NCBI RefSeq assembly: GCF_021440085.1
Contig: NZ_JAKCPW010000007.1
Location: 62,001-126,000, forward strand
From: Dyadobacter sp. CY261
Lineage (GTDB): Bacteria > Bacteroidota > Bacteroidia > Cytophagales > Spirosomataceae
Reading direction: 5' to 3'
Length of the DNA: 64,000 bases
Both the position numbers and the translations under genes were made by a program. Within the stretch, counting starts at the first letter, position 1; each line of letters opens with the position of its first letter. Under the pieces are notes generated by a model. That model saw nothing but the letters and a program-made list of their open reading frames with translations. It had not been told where the DNA came from and searched no databases. Shown piece by piece: positions 17,670 to 26,861 of the stretch.

Positions 17670-18743
17670 TTACTCAATAATTTTGTGATATGCGGTAAGG
17701 ATTATTTGATTGTTGGCAACATTGGCGAGGCCGCCACAACTGTTGTCTCCGTCACTCGAAGATCTGCCAATCCCAAGTATTACGTCCCCCGGATTGGTAT
17801 TTCTTTTTCCTTTCACATAGATGCTCAGAACATTGGGGTTATTGGTTCCAATTGAAAATTTATCTTGCGGAATATGGCATTTGATGTTAAGAAAGTTGCC
17901 GTAACATCCGCTTCCAATTTCCTCGTTTTTTATATACTCCGGACCGATCTGCTGACCATTTACTTTAACTATTATTGCAAACCCCAGCCGACCTCCGGTA
18001 TTGGCAGCGTTGTAATGTATGATAGCGTCTGCCAGAAAAATGTCTGTTGTGGCTTCTCCATAAAAAACCTGCGACATCAGGAATTCATCGTCGTGGGGGA
18101 CAGGGTTTCCTTTGTCGTCATGTTTTAAGGTATAACGAACACCTGCTCCCTGCTGAGCAGAGACCGTGACTTTGGTAGCTGTTTTGGATGAAGAAGGAAG
18201 TGGTTTCCACGAAGCTTGCCCTCCGATATTTTCTGCCGTCAAAACATAGTTAGGCTTCGCAGTTCCATCATTGATTATTACTTTTCCGGAATTATTAGAG
18301 TTCGCCGAAAAGTACCTTCCCTGGGCATTAGGTCCAATTGGTTGGACATAAATGGAACCGCCGCTTATATTCAGATTGGCTTGATTGGTAATGGATAGAG
18401 TTTGAGCTGTCGGTCCGGTTACCGAGAAATTAACATTGTTTAAACCAACTATGCCCGGAGTGTTGATCCCGGAACTGGGAGTTACTGAAACGGATGGTGT
18501 TGAGTTTGTTCCATCCAGAACAGAAAAATTTCCCCCATTAATCCGAACCCCACCAGTCGTCGATGTTATTCCCGTCGCTTTCTCGATAATGAAATTTTTA
18601 TCATTTTCCGATCGGACATGGAGGTATGCACCGGCATCAATTGTAGTGGGCTCCTTTCCAATTTTTAACTGAGCGTTGGCGTCCCGCGTAATACTTATCA
18701 GCGTAAATGCCAAGAGGGTAGAGATTGTAAAATGCTTTTTCAT
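17670..18743 (-). CDS. Secreted protein of unknown function, first gene of the surface operon
   Basis: 357 residues with a signal peptide (MKKHFTISTLLAFTLISITRDANAQ). The first half is low in charge and rich in Gly, Ser, Asn and Thr, with phrases such as GGVRINGGNFSVLDG that suggest a beta-helix or fibre-like fold. The second half (~190-357) looks like a compact globular domain with four cysteines (GSGCYGNFLNIKC and NSCGG). No catalytic motif was recognised. Phage-tail-like and adhesin stalks have a similar composition, but that is only a resemblance. It starts the minus-strand operon that ends with a T9SS protein. Confidence 0.65.
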   Translation of the reverse strand: MKKHFTISTLLAFTLISITRDANAQLKIGKEPTTIDAGAYLHVRSENDKNFIIEKATGITSTTGGVRINGGNFSVLDGTNSTPSVSVTPSSGINTPGIVGLNNVNFSVTGPTAQTLSITNQANLNISGGSIYVQPIGPNAQGRYFSANSNNSGKVIINDGTAKPNYVLTAENIGGQASWKPLPSSSKTATKVTVSAQQGAGVRYTLKHDDKGNPVPHDDEFLMSQVFYGEATTDIFLADAIIHYNAANTGGRLGFAIIVKVNGQQIGPEYIKNEEIGSGCYGNFLNIKCHIPQDKFSIGTNNPNVLSIYVKGKRNTNPGDVILGIGRSSSDGDNSCGGLANVANNQIILTAYHKIIE

Positions 18744-19424
18744 AAAGCTGATTGAATTTAGTTATACAAATGCATTGTGTAAGTTATACGGAGCCCTTTT
18801 GTTGTGGCCAGACAAACTTAATGGATCGCAATGCGTTAATTTGTAGAATGCAGTCATGCGGAAAATGCACAAATACTATGTATTAAAGCAGATGGTATCC
18901 CGGATTAATAGGCCCGCAATTCGGAATTAAGTCAAAGCCTTGATGCTTTGGTTTGCATGTAAAATTGCCTATGGAAATACCTGCATGCCGACTGGTACAA
19001 CGTATGATCCTATACGGTACGGGTTTGGCTGTTTTCTATGATCGATTCGAATGTCGAATTAATCTGTATTTTTATTGAAAGTATCTATTGGAGTAATGGT
19101 TTTGTTGGCTATCTACTGCGGACAAGCTTAGGAAAATTGATTGCTCTTATTACTGGAATTTTCCGGAAGTAATTTCGTCGGAATAGTTCTTAATTGATAC
19201 TTAATACGATGGTAGATTTTTGCGATTCAATACATAGAAATAGCGAAGATTCAATGTGCTGATATTCTACAAATGCTTTATCTGCGTATCATTACCTTTG
19301 TTCAATCAAATTAATAAACCTTCCTGTTTTCCACTGCACACATGGGTTTCAATCATAACTGTGAATGTTGACATGGTGATTCATCCCCTACTTGATATTG
19401 TCGGGTAGGGGTGTTGTAATCAGG

Positions 19425-19736
19425 TCATAATGATTGGCAGTATGGAGGATTAATATTCGATATCAATTCAAAATACACATTGTAAATGAAAGTTGTTTTT
19501 TGCCCGGCAATGCACCGCTTCGAAATTCTTTTTAGTGCGGTGAAATATGCTATCGCAGCATAAAGCAAGGGCGAGCTGGCATCGGGATGCTCTGCAAGAT
19601 GAGAAAGGAAATGAGGGGTAAAGTGGGCGAACTGCTCGGGTTCGCGCAACGTTGAGTAATAGTTATACCCTTTTTCGACTTTGTTGAAAAAGGGTATTTT
19701 ATGATTTAAATAGTCGTATGGGATAGTAGTTTAGCT
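19425..19736 (-). pseudogene. Possible gene remnant (open frame without ATG)
   Basis: A minus-strand frame of about 103 codons is open from 19736 to 19425, but has only a TTG (19649) as a possible start. The peptide (for example EKGYNYYSTLREPEQFAHF, then HFLSHLAEHPDASSPLLYAA) has a natural-looking amino-acid composition. I do not recognise the family. A chance open frame is possible, and the frame runs through the perfect hairpin at 19665-19697. Confidence 0.2.
19665..19697. terminator. Perfect 12-bp hairpin, likely terminator
   Basis: ATACCCTTTTTC (19665-19676) and GAAAAAGGGTAT (19686-19697) are exact complements with a 9-base loop. The hairpin lies 48 bases past the stop of the minus-strand TMEM175 gene, the right place for its terminator. 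A clear T-tract is missing on the minus side; a short TTT follows on the plus side. Confidence 0.5.
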
Positions 19737-19744
19737 TGCGCAGT

Positions 19745-20377
19745 CTACCTGGAAGAGTTCGAGTTCGTCAACTTATTAACGCAGAATAGGTAGACCGGAA
19801 TCAATAATGGTGACATCCTGCCAATCCAGGGAAGGGTGAAGGCTGAAATTAGCAAGCCGAAGACCAGAACCAGCGGCATCATCAATGCCCGCATATTCTG
19901 GATTGTGACAGAGCCCTTAGAGTCGTATTTGGATTTTAAGGAATATGCAGGATTGTTCGTATAGCTAATCAGGATAATGGTGAGGACTCCGGTCAAACAG
20001 ATGTTGATTGTATAAATTAAATGTGGTATGATGACATTGGGCTGATAAAAGTGACTATACACCGCGGTCGTAAAAGGCATCAGCACGATCGAGAACAAAA
20101 ATGTCATATTAATCCAGATCAGCTTTATATCGTAATTCTCTACAGTGCCAAAAATCCGGTGATGTACTGACCAGTAAATGCCGATGGTAAAGAAACTTAG
20201 AATGAAGCCTAACAGCTCAGGCAGAATGTGGATTAACGAATGGAGAATTGAGTCGTCATTTATCTGCCGCTCAATATGTGGCACTTTGATTTCGATGACT
20301 AGGAGGGTAATTGCTATTGCAAATACAGCATCGCTAAACAGAATCATTCGTTCCAATTGAAATTCAGTTTTTTTCAT
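19745..20377 (-). CDS. TMEM175-family (DUF1211) potassium channel-like membrane protein
   Basis: 210 residues with six hydrophobic segments. The first carries the family hallmark FSDAVFAIAITLLVIEIKVP (residues ~14-33). In the bacterial and animal TMEM175 channels the FSD motif near the start of TM1 and the hydrophobic gate residues after it line a potassium-conducting pore. Bacterial members usually have one six-helix unit and work as tetramers. The gene stands alone on the minus strand, with a hairpin 48 bases past its stop. Conductance and ion choice cannot be judged from sequence alone. Confidence 0.85.
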   Translation of the reverse strand: MKKTEFQLERMILFSDAVFAIAITLLVIEIKVPHIERQINDDSILHSLIHILPELLGFILSFFTIGIYWSVHHRIFGTVENYDIKLIWINMTFLFSIVLMPFTTAVYSHFYQPNVIIPHLIYTINICLTGVLTIILISYTNNPAYSLKSKYDSKGSVTIQNMRALMMPLVLVFGLLISAFTLPWIGRMSPLLIPVYLFCVNKLTNSNSSR

Positions 20378-20551
20378 TTCCTGTCGTTATAGATATGTTG
20401 AATGCGGACTTATTTAATGGCTTCCTATTTGTATGGATTTGGTTCTCCGGTGCACTTTCAACTTAGAATATAAGGAATAAAAGCCGATGAATTCGCGGCG
20501 TCTTTTTGCTGTTCATAGTTGATTTGTGATCAGGTTTTTAACGTAGTTTCC

Positions 20552-21010
20552 TTAAAATTTTCCATAGTACCGGCCGCCTTGCATCACCTTGCGTACAGCT
20601 TGCTCATACTGGGTTTCGCTCGACTTTTTGCTTATTATTCCGCTGACCCCGAATGAGAGCAGGTCCTCAACCGTGTTTTGGCAGACGGAAATCGTACAGA
20701 CAATTATCCGGGTCGCGGCCTGATGTTCTAAAACTCTGCTGACAGTTCGGTGGGCAGGATCACCGAGTAAACCGGAATCAACGATCAACACATCGACTCT
20801 GATCAGGTCCAGAATAGGATAGGCCTGCTCAATTCGGTTCGTGCTTTGTATGTACGCATTGGGGAAGGACTCGGACAGTACCAGGGTCAGGCCGAGCATC
20901 GAAATCGGCTGGTCTTCGACAATCAGTATGTTCACATCGGAGGTTGTTTTCGCACCCAAAACTACGCTTCCGCGCTGTTCTCCCTTGTAGACTAAAACCA
21001 TCCTGACCAT
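20552..21010 (-). CDS. Stand-alone receiver-domain response regulator
   Basis: 152 residues. After a ~25-residue lead comes a receiver domain: the acidic pair in ILIVEDQP, the likely phospho-acceptor Asp in VDVLIVDSGLLG, the Thr in VCTIS and the Lys in ISKKSS. The sequence ends at GGRYYGKF, the point where NarL-type regulators normally continue into a LuxR-type DNA-binding domain, so it is a receiver without an output domain. It could compete for phosphate or act by protein contact. It is divergent from the REC-HTH gene at 21168; the two are similar in the receiver and probably arose by duplication. Confidence 0.8.
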   Translation of the reverse strand: MVRMVLVYKGEQRGSVVLGAKTTSDVNILIVEDQPISMLGLTLVLSESFPNAYIQSTNRIEQAYPILDLIRVDVLIVDSGLLGDPAHRTVSRVLEHQAATRIIVCTISVCQNTVEDLLSFGVSGIISKKSSETQYEQAVRKVMQGGRYYGKF

Positions 21011-21068
21011 AAAATATTTCGATGACGCGCTGGCGGTGGGCCTTGAAGCTGATTCACGAAAGTGAGCA

Positions 21069-21100
21069 TTTGGTTTATATCATAAAGTAGTTTATATTTG
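21069..21100 (+). promoter_or_regulatory. Bacteroidota-type promoter of the response regulator/kinase pair
   Basis: TTTG at 21069-21072 and TATATTTG at 21093-21100, separated by 20 bases, match the -33/-7 consensus of the Bacteroidota housekeeping sigma factor exactly. The leader to the ATG at 21168 would be about 60 bases. Confidence 0.75.
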
Positions 21101-21167
21101 TTAAGAGGATGTCCGCCGGAGGTGCTGTAATCGCATTCAGATCTTACAAAACATACATTTTAGCGTT

Positions 21168-21839
21168 ATGAAGCATGTTTTAATTGTCGAAGACCATCCG
21201 GTGGTGAGTATCGGAATTGCATTAGTCGCCAGGGACGTGGTCGGGGAATGTGATATAGTTCAAACGCGGACATTTCCGGATGCTATCGATGTGCTTACTA
21301 CCAAGGAAATAGATTTAATTATCCTGGATGTGAAGGTGCCGGGTGGAGGAGGGGCGAAGATGATACCGAAGCTGCGAAGTATCCAAAAAAACGTAGGGAT
21401 ATTAATCTCGTCCGGGCTGAGTGAAAAACATCATGCGATGACCTTTTTGAAAGAAGGGGCGGACGGATATGTTTCAAAAAATGCCGGCGATAGCGAATTC
21501 CGCGAAGCGCTGCGAAAGGTTCTGGGAGGTAAACGCTATCTGAGTGATGCCTTACAGGAAATGCTGGTTCAATCGCTGCTCGCTTCGAATGAACTGGTGA
21601 TACCTTTTACTGATTCGCTCACACCCAGAGAGCTTGAAGTGATGAACCTGCTGATTGAAGGAAAGCAGAATACGGAAATATCCAGACGGCTTCGGCTAAA
21701 ACTTTCCACAGTTAGCGCACATAAAAAACGGATCATGCAGAAAGTGGGCGCTAACAACCTGGTCGACCTTTGCGGGCTCATCGAAAATTATCCGGCCGCC
21801 CGTGAGTGTTCACAACCTGTGATACTGAATCGATATTGA
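21168..21839 (+). CDS. NarL/LuxR-family response regulator
   Basis: 223 residues in the normal REC-HTH layout. The receiver domain (1-~120) has VEDHPV, the acceptor Asp in LIILDVKVPGGGG, ISSG and the conserved Lys in YVSKNAG. The LuxR-type helix-turn-helix (~150-210) reads LTPRELEVMNLLIEGKQNTE, then STVSAHKKRIMQKVG. It binds DNA when phosphorylated. The partner is very likely the soluble histidine kinase encoded 40 bases downstream. A perfect promoter lies upstream. Confidence 0.92.
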   Translation: MKHVLIVEDHPVVSIGIALVARDVVGECDIVQTRTFPDAIDVLTTKEIDLIILDVKVPGGGGAKMIPKLRSIQKNVGILISSGLSEKHHAMTFLKEGADGYVSKNAGDSEFREALRKVLGGKRYLSDALQEMLVQSLLASNELVIPFTDSLTPRELEVMNLLIEGKQNTEISRRLRLKLSTVSAHKKRIMQKVGANNLVDLCGLIENYPAARECSQPVILNRY

Positions 21840-21879
21840 TAATTCCCCCATAATTCTCCGTCCCGGACTAGCCCCACTC

Positions 21880-22623
21880 ATGCGTTCACAGCAAAACTAC
21901 ATTTCAGCCTTTCCCGGTAATGCCGGGTTTATGTCACCTCATAAGGATGGCGAAAAAGAGGACCTTAGTGAATATATCCTGGCTTCATTATCACACGACA
22001 TCAAGTCGCCGTTGAATTTTATGGACTGTGCGGTGGGTAAATTGAAGCAGGCGCTTCTTGGCAACGATACCAACCTGGCCTTCTTGATTGCGAACGGAAT
22101 CGGGCAATCATTGTCAGCCATATGTGGTAGGCTTGAAGAGCTGACCAGTTTCTATCAGACCTATCTGACGGAAAATGCTATTGCAGCCACGCAATTTGAT
22201 GTCGGTTCCCTCATTACGGGCATTGTGAACGGTCTTTCGGGTGTTTTCAGTCAAAACAGGAACCGGATAGTAGTCACCGTGCCGGAGGCTGTGTGCCTGT
22301 TTTCGAACCCTTCACTGGTGTCCATTGTAGTTCACAACATACTGGATAATGCCAGCAAGCACTGCGTGGGTTGTGACATTGAAATCAGTGCCGAGGAAAC
22401 GGAACATGCTACCAGGATAGTCGTGAAAGATCATGGCGACGGAATGCCCGCGGCTATCGCCGACTGGCTCTGCGGTGCCCGCGAACTTACGCAGGAAATA
22501 GGAGTGGGGCTTGTTCTTGTCAAGAAGCTGTCGGGTTGTCTGGGCGCAAAAATCGAACTGTCCGTCTGTAAGGGAACGCTCCTTTCATTGACGTTCCCCC
22601 ATTCGGCGGAAATTCCGTCTTAA
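21880..22623 (+). CDS. Soluble sensor-less histidine kinase
   Basis: 247 residues. The phospho-acceptor helix is LASLSHDIKSPLNFM. The ATPase part shows an N box (VVHNILDNASKHC), a G1 box (VKDHGDGMPAA) and a G2 box (GVGLVLVKKLSG). There is no transmembrane segment and no recognisable PAS or GAF domain in the ~40 residues before the H box, so any input must come through another protein. It is 40 bases after the response regulator on the same strand and is probably its kinase. Confidence 0.88.
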   Translation: MRSQQNYISAFPGNAGFMSPHKDGEKEDLSEYILASLSHDIKSPLNFMDCAVGKLKQALLGNDTNLAFLIANGIGQSLSAICGRLEELTSFYQTYLTENAIAATQFDVGSLITGIVNGLSGVFSQNRNRIVVTVPEAVCLFSNPSLVSIVVHNILDNASKHCVGCDIEISAEETEHATRIVVKDHGDGMPAAIADWLCGARELTQEIGVGLVLVKKLSGCLGAKIELSVCKGTLLSLTFPHSAEIPS

Positions 22624-22650
22624 CCCGCGCAGGCCGACTCCTTTTTATAT

Positions 22651-22941
22651 CTACTGGTGTTTTCCTATGTATTTTGTAAGAGCGGCAACATACGTGTCAA
22701 ACGCCGCTTTGCCGGTGTCCGTGATCGAGCAGACAGTCATCGGGTAATTATCCTTGAAACTCTTATTGATTTCGATGTAATTGGCTTCTTTTAACTTCGA
22801 TAACTGCACGCTCAGGTTTCCCGCAGTCGCTCCGGTCTTTTCCCGGATGTAGGTAAATTCCGCCTCCCTTACATTCATGAGAAGGGAAATGATGGCCAAC
22901 CTGAGTTGTTGATGAAGTAAAGGGTCTAAATTTTCAAACAT
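22651..22941 (-). CDS. Winged-helix transcriptional regulator (MarR/ArsR-like, HTH_34 type)
   Basis: 96 residues, a single winged-helix domain: HQQLRLAIISLLMNVREAEF, then the recognition helix GNLSVQLSKLKEANYIEI and a wing ending ITDTGKAAF. Small regulators of this type often sit beside membrane proteins and control them. It overlaps the upstream membrane-protein gene by 8 bases, so the two are co-translated. It is the last gene of an operon that begins at the secreted protein at 24057. Confidence 0.85.
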   Translation of the reverse strand: MFENLDPLLHQQLRLAIISLLMNVREAEFTYIREKTGATAGNLSVQLSKLKEANYIEINKSFKDNYPMTVCSITDTGKAAFDTYVAALTKYIGKHQ

Positions 22942-23533
22942 TACGGCTCTTAAAGTTCGCCTTCAATAGATATCCGGGAATGATATAACTGACTAGTACC
23001 GCAATAGAAAGTATGATCAATTGATTCTGAAATGAAGTGAAAAAGGCCGCGATAGCAAGAGGATAGTTCGCAAGGCCACCGTAAGTCAGGGGAGGAAAGC
23101 GCAGCACGCCTCCCGAGGTATACGTCCCGATACCATAAAGAATGATGATCAAGGGAAGGACCCTTTCATAGCCGATAACCGGGAACAGGCAAAGGATTGT
23201 TGAAGCGGAAATGATAAATGCACGCCACAGCACCGACATGTATTCGTCGATGTAAGATTTGACCCGGCTACCAGCCCTTCTTTGTTTTACATAGTGCATA
23301 TAACGAAAAACGGCGAACGGCATCACAAGCCAGGTCAGATAAGGGTACTTGAAAGTGGTCAGCATCAACAGATACTCGCCAAGGCTGCAAAACAGAATAA
23401 TCCAACCCCAATAAATGTATATGACCCCGTCCTGAAGAAGAGAGTGTTTGGTGGCGTCGATCATGTCCTGGATAATCCGGAGACTATCTTTTTCAGACAT
23501 TACATTTTCATTTTCCATTTGCTGTCGAAACAA
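22934..23533 (-). CDS. Membrane protein co-encoded with a wHTH regulator
   Basis: Up to 199 residues; an ATG six codons in (MENENVMSEKD) is an alternative start. After a charged N-terminal stretch (SLRIIQDMIDATKHSLLQDG) there are about five to six hydrophobic segments, with a basic loop near residue 90 (YVKQRRAGSRVKSY). I do not know its function. Pairs of a single-domain wHTH and a membrane protein of this type recur in Bacteroidota. It starts 14 bases after the secreted protein gene and its end overlaps the regulator. Confidence 0.7.
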   Translation of the reverse strand: MFRQQMENENVMSEKDSLRIIQDMIDATKHSLLQDGVIYIYWGWIILFCSLGEYLLMLTTFKYPYLTWLVMPFAVFRYMHYVKQRRAGSRVKSYIDEYMSVLWRAFIISASTILCLFPVIGYERVLPLIIILYGIGTYTSGGVLRFPPLTYGGLANYPLAIAAFFTSFQNQLIILSIAVLVSYIIPGYLLKANFKSRNV

Positions 23534-23547
23534 TTGTCGCGGTTAGG

Positions 23548-24057
23548 TTAGTTGGCTTTGGTAAGGGTCATTTCAAAGTTTTTATACCATTTGACACCGT
23601 CCGGACTGTACTCACCCAGCTCGTGCCACTGACCGTCAGCCCTAACTTGCGTATTGTACCGCATTTTTGCCCCGTTCGCTAACTGAAAACCCCACTCAAA
23701 CCATTTCTCACCTTTAAACTCCACATATGCATCAGTTGTCATGCCATTTTCGCGGTAAGCCCGAAAGTTATACTTTTTTGTAGTTTTATTAAAGGACATG
23801 AGGCCGATTGCCTCAAAAACGACCTTTTGGTCTTCGGTTCCTGTGCCCGACACATACATGACGTTGTCATTTAGCCGCAAGCTCACATCCTCCGACTGTT
23901 GGATTGTCTTCCACGAGTTGGGGCCGAGATTGACAGACGCCGTACCGTGCCACGAGCCGACCAGGAAAGCGAACTTGCGCGCAGGCTGCGAATCGTCCTG
24001 AGCAGTGGCAGCATGAAAGCCGCCGAAAAGCAAAATGATTGTAAAGAGCTTTTTCAT
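23548..24057 (-). CDS. Secreted lipocalin-like (DUF1579-type) protein
   Basis: 169 residues from the ATG at 24057, which begins a clear signal peptide (MKKLFTIILLFGGFHAATAQ); a longer frame from 24084 adds only a polar lead. The mature part starts with FAFLVGSWHGTASVNLG and continues as alternating beta strands to the end, the pattern of lipocalin/DUF1579-type small barrels. The ligand is unknown. It is first in the operon, with a perfect promoter at 24082-24113. Confidence 0.75.
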   Translation of the reverse strand: MKKLFTIILLFGGFHAATAQDDSQPARKFAFLVGSWHGTASVNLGPNSWKTIQQSEDVSLRLNDNVMYVSGTGTEDQKVVFEAIGLMSFNKTTKKYNFRAYRENGMTTDAYVEFKGEKWFEWGFQLANGAKMRYNTQVRADGQWHELGEYSPDGVKWYKNFEMTLTKAN

Positions 24058-24081
24058 GATATGATTGTTAATAGTCTGTTG

Positions 24082-24113
24082 CAAATATAAATTAGTTTAC
24101 AGTATAAACCAAA
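24082..24113 (-). promoter_or_regulatory. Bacteroidota-type promoter of the 24057-22651 operon
   Basis: On the minus strand TTTG (24110-24113) and TATATTTG (24082-24089) are separated by 20 bases, a perfect match to the -33/-7 consensus. The leader to the ATG at 24057 would be ~18 bases. Confidence 0.75.
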
Positions 24114-24353
24114 ATAAAAAATGGATGTCGCCAATCGTTGATTTTGGCTGACATCGACTCAAAAATTAAGAATAATTGAAACCCGGATTGGCCGCTAGCC
24201 GGCTCCAAGCCGGTAACCTTTTGCCTTCCATTATCTGCTCCGCGTTTTATTTATAGAAATCAATGTGTTAAGTTGGGTCACCTTTTATAGGTAGCGCCGG
24301 CGGAGATGCCGTGCCCAATTTCCAGGACTTTTAACCAAAGATCACGTAAACGG

Positions 24354-26861
24354 ATGAAAATCGCGCTTAAAAGAATAGCACTCTCGCTGGCTATTTCAGG
24401 CTGGTGCATTCCAGCAGTGGCTGCTCAAAAAGCCGATTCGCTAAAACTCTGGTACGCCCAACCGGCCAATGAATGGATAGAGGCCCTGCCGGTCGGGAAT
24501 GGGCATATAGGTGCCATGGTTTTTGGTGGGGTGGAGGAGGAGCTTATTCAACTGAACGAAAGTACGCTGTGGTCGGGCGGGCCTGTTAAAACCAATGTCA
24601 ATCCGGGCTCGGCTTCCTATCTGCCGCAAGTCCGCAAGGCATTACTCGAAAGTCAGGACTACCAGCTCGCCAATGAGTTGCTGAAGAAAATGCAGGGCCT
24701 GTACACCGAGTCGTATATGCCAATGGGTGATTTAAAAATCACCCACGATTTCAAAGGCGCCAAACCCTCCCGCTATTACCGCGACCTGCTTATCGGTAAC
24801 GCATTGGCGAGTACCGTATTCACCGTGAACGGCGTTGAATATAAAAGGGAAATCCTCGTCTCGGCCCCGGACAATATCCTCGCCATTCGCTTGTCTGCAA
24901 GTAAGGCCGGGCAGTTGAATTTCAAAGTGTCCGCATGCAGCAAGTTGCGTTATCAAACAGAAGTTTCCAAGATCAAAGAGCTCGTGGTAAGCGGGAAAGC
25001 ACCTGCACATGTGGATCCGAACTACTACAACCCGCCCGGACGTCAGCCGATCGTGTACGAAGATACTACTGGCTGTAACGGCATGCGGTTCCAGTTTAGG
25101 ATCAAGGCAGTGAGCAAAGATGGGGAGGTTGTGACATCTTCCTCCGGCATTCAGGTGAAAGATGCTTCCGAAGTGATTATCTATCTTTCTGCCGCGACCA
25201 GTTTCAATGGTTTCGATAAATGTCCCGATAGCGACGGCAAAGATGAGAAGGCGCTCTCTGCCGGCTTTATGCAAAAGGCATTGCCCAAGGGCTATAATCT
25301 GATTAAAAATAACCATTTAAAGGATTTTAAGTCGTTTTTTAACCGGGTGAGTTTCAATATTGAAGACACGACAGGTGTCAATCAAAACACGTTTTTACCA
25401 TCCGATGAACGTTTGAAATCCTATTCAAAAGGTGCATACGACCCTGGATCGGAAACGCTTTATTTCCAGTTCGGCAGGTATCTGCTGATTTCCTCCTCGC
25501 GGCCGGCGCTTCCGGGCGTCCCGGCTGGCCCGCCTGCCAACTTACAGGGGATTTGGAACAAGGAAATGCGCCCGCCCTGGAGCTCCAACTATACGATAAA
25601 CATCAATACCCAAATGAACTACTGGCCGGCTGAGGTGACCAACCTGTCGGAAATGCACGAACCGTTGCTAGCCTGGATTCAGGACCTTTCCAAAACCGGT
25701 GCAACCACCGCGAAGGAGTTTTACGGTGCAAAAGGCTGGGTTGCGCACCACAATTCGGACATCTGGGGCCAGTCGAACCCGGTGGGTAACGTGGGCGACG
25801 GCGATCCGGTATGGGCCAACTGGTTTATGGGTGCCGACTGGCTTTGCCAGCACCTCTGGGAGCATTATCGGTTCACGCAGGATAAGGATTTTCTCAAAGA
25901 CAAAGCCTATCCGGTGATGAAACAAGCCGCGATCTTTACGCTCGACTGGCTGGTCGAAGACCCGGATGGCTACCTGGTAACGGCACCGGCGACTTCCCCG
26001 GAGAACCTGTTCAAAGATCCCAAAGGTGGAGAGGCGGCGGTTTCGATCGCGACAACAATGGATATTTCCATCATCGACGACCTTTTTTCGAGCCTCATTG
26101 ACGCCAGCCAAGTACTCGGGACCGATGCCGAGTTCAGGAACCTGCTGATTGCAAAGCGCAAAAAGCTGTATCCGCTCAAAATCGACAAAAGGGGCAGGTT
26201 ACAAGAATGGTTTAAGGATTTTGAGGAGACCGACACCCTCCACCGGCATGTCTCGCATTTGTTTGCCTTGCATCCCGGGCATCGGATCTCCACCGAAACG
26301 CCGGAGTTTTTCGAAGCTGCCAAAAAAACGCTGGAAGTGCGTGGCGACGTGGGCACCGGTTGGAGCAAAGGCTGGAAGATTAACTTCTGGGCACGGCTGC
26401 TGGATGGCGATCACGCCTACAAGCTGATCCGACAGCTTATGCAATACACCGATAACAGCAAGGGCAGCTCACGCGGCGGCGGGACCTATCCCAATTTTTT
26501 CGATGCGCATCCGCCATTCCAGATCGATGGAAACTTCGCCGGTACCGCCGGAATGGCCGAAATGCTCGTTCAGAGCCATTTGTCGGAGGTAGTAATGCTG
26601 CCGGCGCTGCCGGCTGCATGGAAGCAGGGTCAGGTAAGCGGTTTGAAAGTCCGGTCGGGATTTGAGCTCGACATTGCCTGGAAAGCGGGCAAACTCACTG
26701 AGGCGCGCATCAAATCGCTGAGCGGCCAGCCATGCCGGCTGCGGACCAGCGTTCCCATTGCGGTATCGGGTATGCAGATAAAAAGCACGAAGGCCGGAAA
26801 TGGATACGTTACCACACTGAATATTAATAAGGGAGCCTCAGTAGTGGTTCGCCCGCAGTAA
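24354..26861 (+). CDS. GH95 family alpha-L-fucosidase (or alpha-L-galactosidase)
   Basis: 835 residues from the ATG at 24354, which begins the signal peptide (MKIALKRIALSLAISGW...AAQ); a frame from 24306 only adds a polar lead. The N-terminal beta domain opens with LKLWYAQPANEWIEALPVG, the GH95 hallmark, then IQLNESTLWSGGP. The barrel contains NINTQMNYWPAEVTNLSEMH (the catalytic-site Asn region), DTLHRHVSHLFALHPGH and PPFQIDGNFAGTAG with the conserved Asp. GH95 enzymes invert the linkage and remove terminal L-fucose, as in xyloglucan or pectin side chains; some act on L-galactose. It stands in front of an ECF-controlled SusC/SusD system and likely belongs to it. Confidence 0.92.
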   Translation: MKIALKRIALSLAISGWCIPAVAAQKADSLKLWYAQPANEWIEALPVGNGHIGAMVFGGVEEELIQLNESTLWSGGPVKTNVNPGSASYLPQVRKALLESQDYQLANELLKKMQGLYTESYMPMGDLKITHDFKGAKPSRYYRDLLIGNALASTVFTVNGVEYKREILVSAPDNILAIRLSASKAGQLNFKVSACSKLRYQTEVSKIKELVVSGKAPAHVDPNYYNPPGRQPIVYEDTTGCNGMRFQFRIKAVSKDGEVVTSSSGIQVKDASEVIIYLSAATSFNGFDKCPDSDGKDEKALSAGFMQKALPKGYNLIKNNHLKDFKSFFNRVSFNIEDTTGVNQNTFLPSDERLKSYSKGAYDPGSETLYFQFGRYLLISSSRPALPGVPAGPPANLQGIWNKEMRPPWSSNYTININTQMNYWPAEVTNLSEMHEPLLAWIQDLSKTGATTAKEFYGAKGWVAHHNSDIWGQSNPVGNVGDGDPVWANWFMGADWLCQHLWEHYRFTQDKDFLKDKAYPVMKQAAIFTLDWLVEDPDGYLVTAPATSPENLFKDPKGGEAAVSIATTMDISIIDDLFSSLIDASQVLGTDAEFRNLLIAKRKKLYPLKIDKRGRLQEWFKDFEETDTLHRHVSHLFALHPGHRISTETPEFFEAAKKTLEVRGDVGTGWSKGWKINFWARLLDGDHAYKLIRQLMQYTDNSKGSSRGGGTYPNFFDAHPPFQIDGNFAGTAGMAEMLVQSHLSEVVMLPALPAAWKQGQVSGLKVRSGFELDIAWKAGKLTEARIKSLSGQPCRLRTSVPIAVSGMQIKSTKAGNGYVTTLNINKGASVVVRPQ

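Larger units (their letters stand above)
18744..19744. other. 1-kb AT-rich intergenic region
   Basis: No convincing complete gene. CAAACTTA at 18813-18820 is a perfect -7 element in minus orientation for the surface operon, but no -33 box lies at the right distance. CCCCTAC (19385-19391) and GTAGGGG (19405-19411) form a 7-bp stem. A minus-strand open frame (19425-19736) and a 12-bp hairpin (19665-19697) are listed separately. The stretch 18840-19380 shows nothing I can name. Confidence 0.5.

Noticed and set aside
24192-24210. Small hairpin CCGGCT/AGCCGG between divergent genes
   Set aside because: It lies upstream of both genes with a 3-base loop and no T-tract, so it fits neither a terminator nor a known leader.
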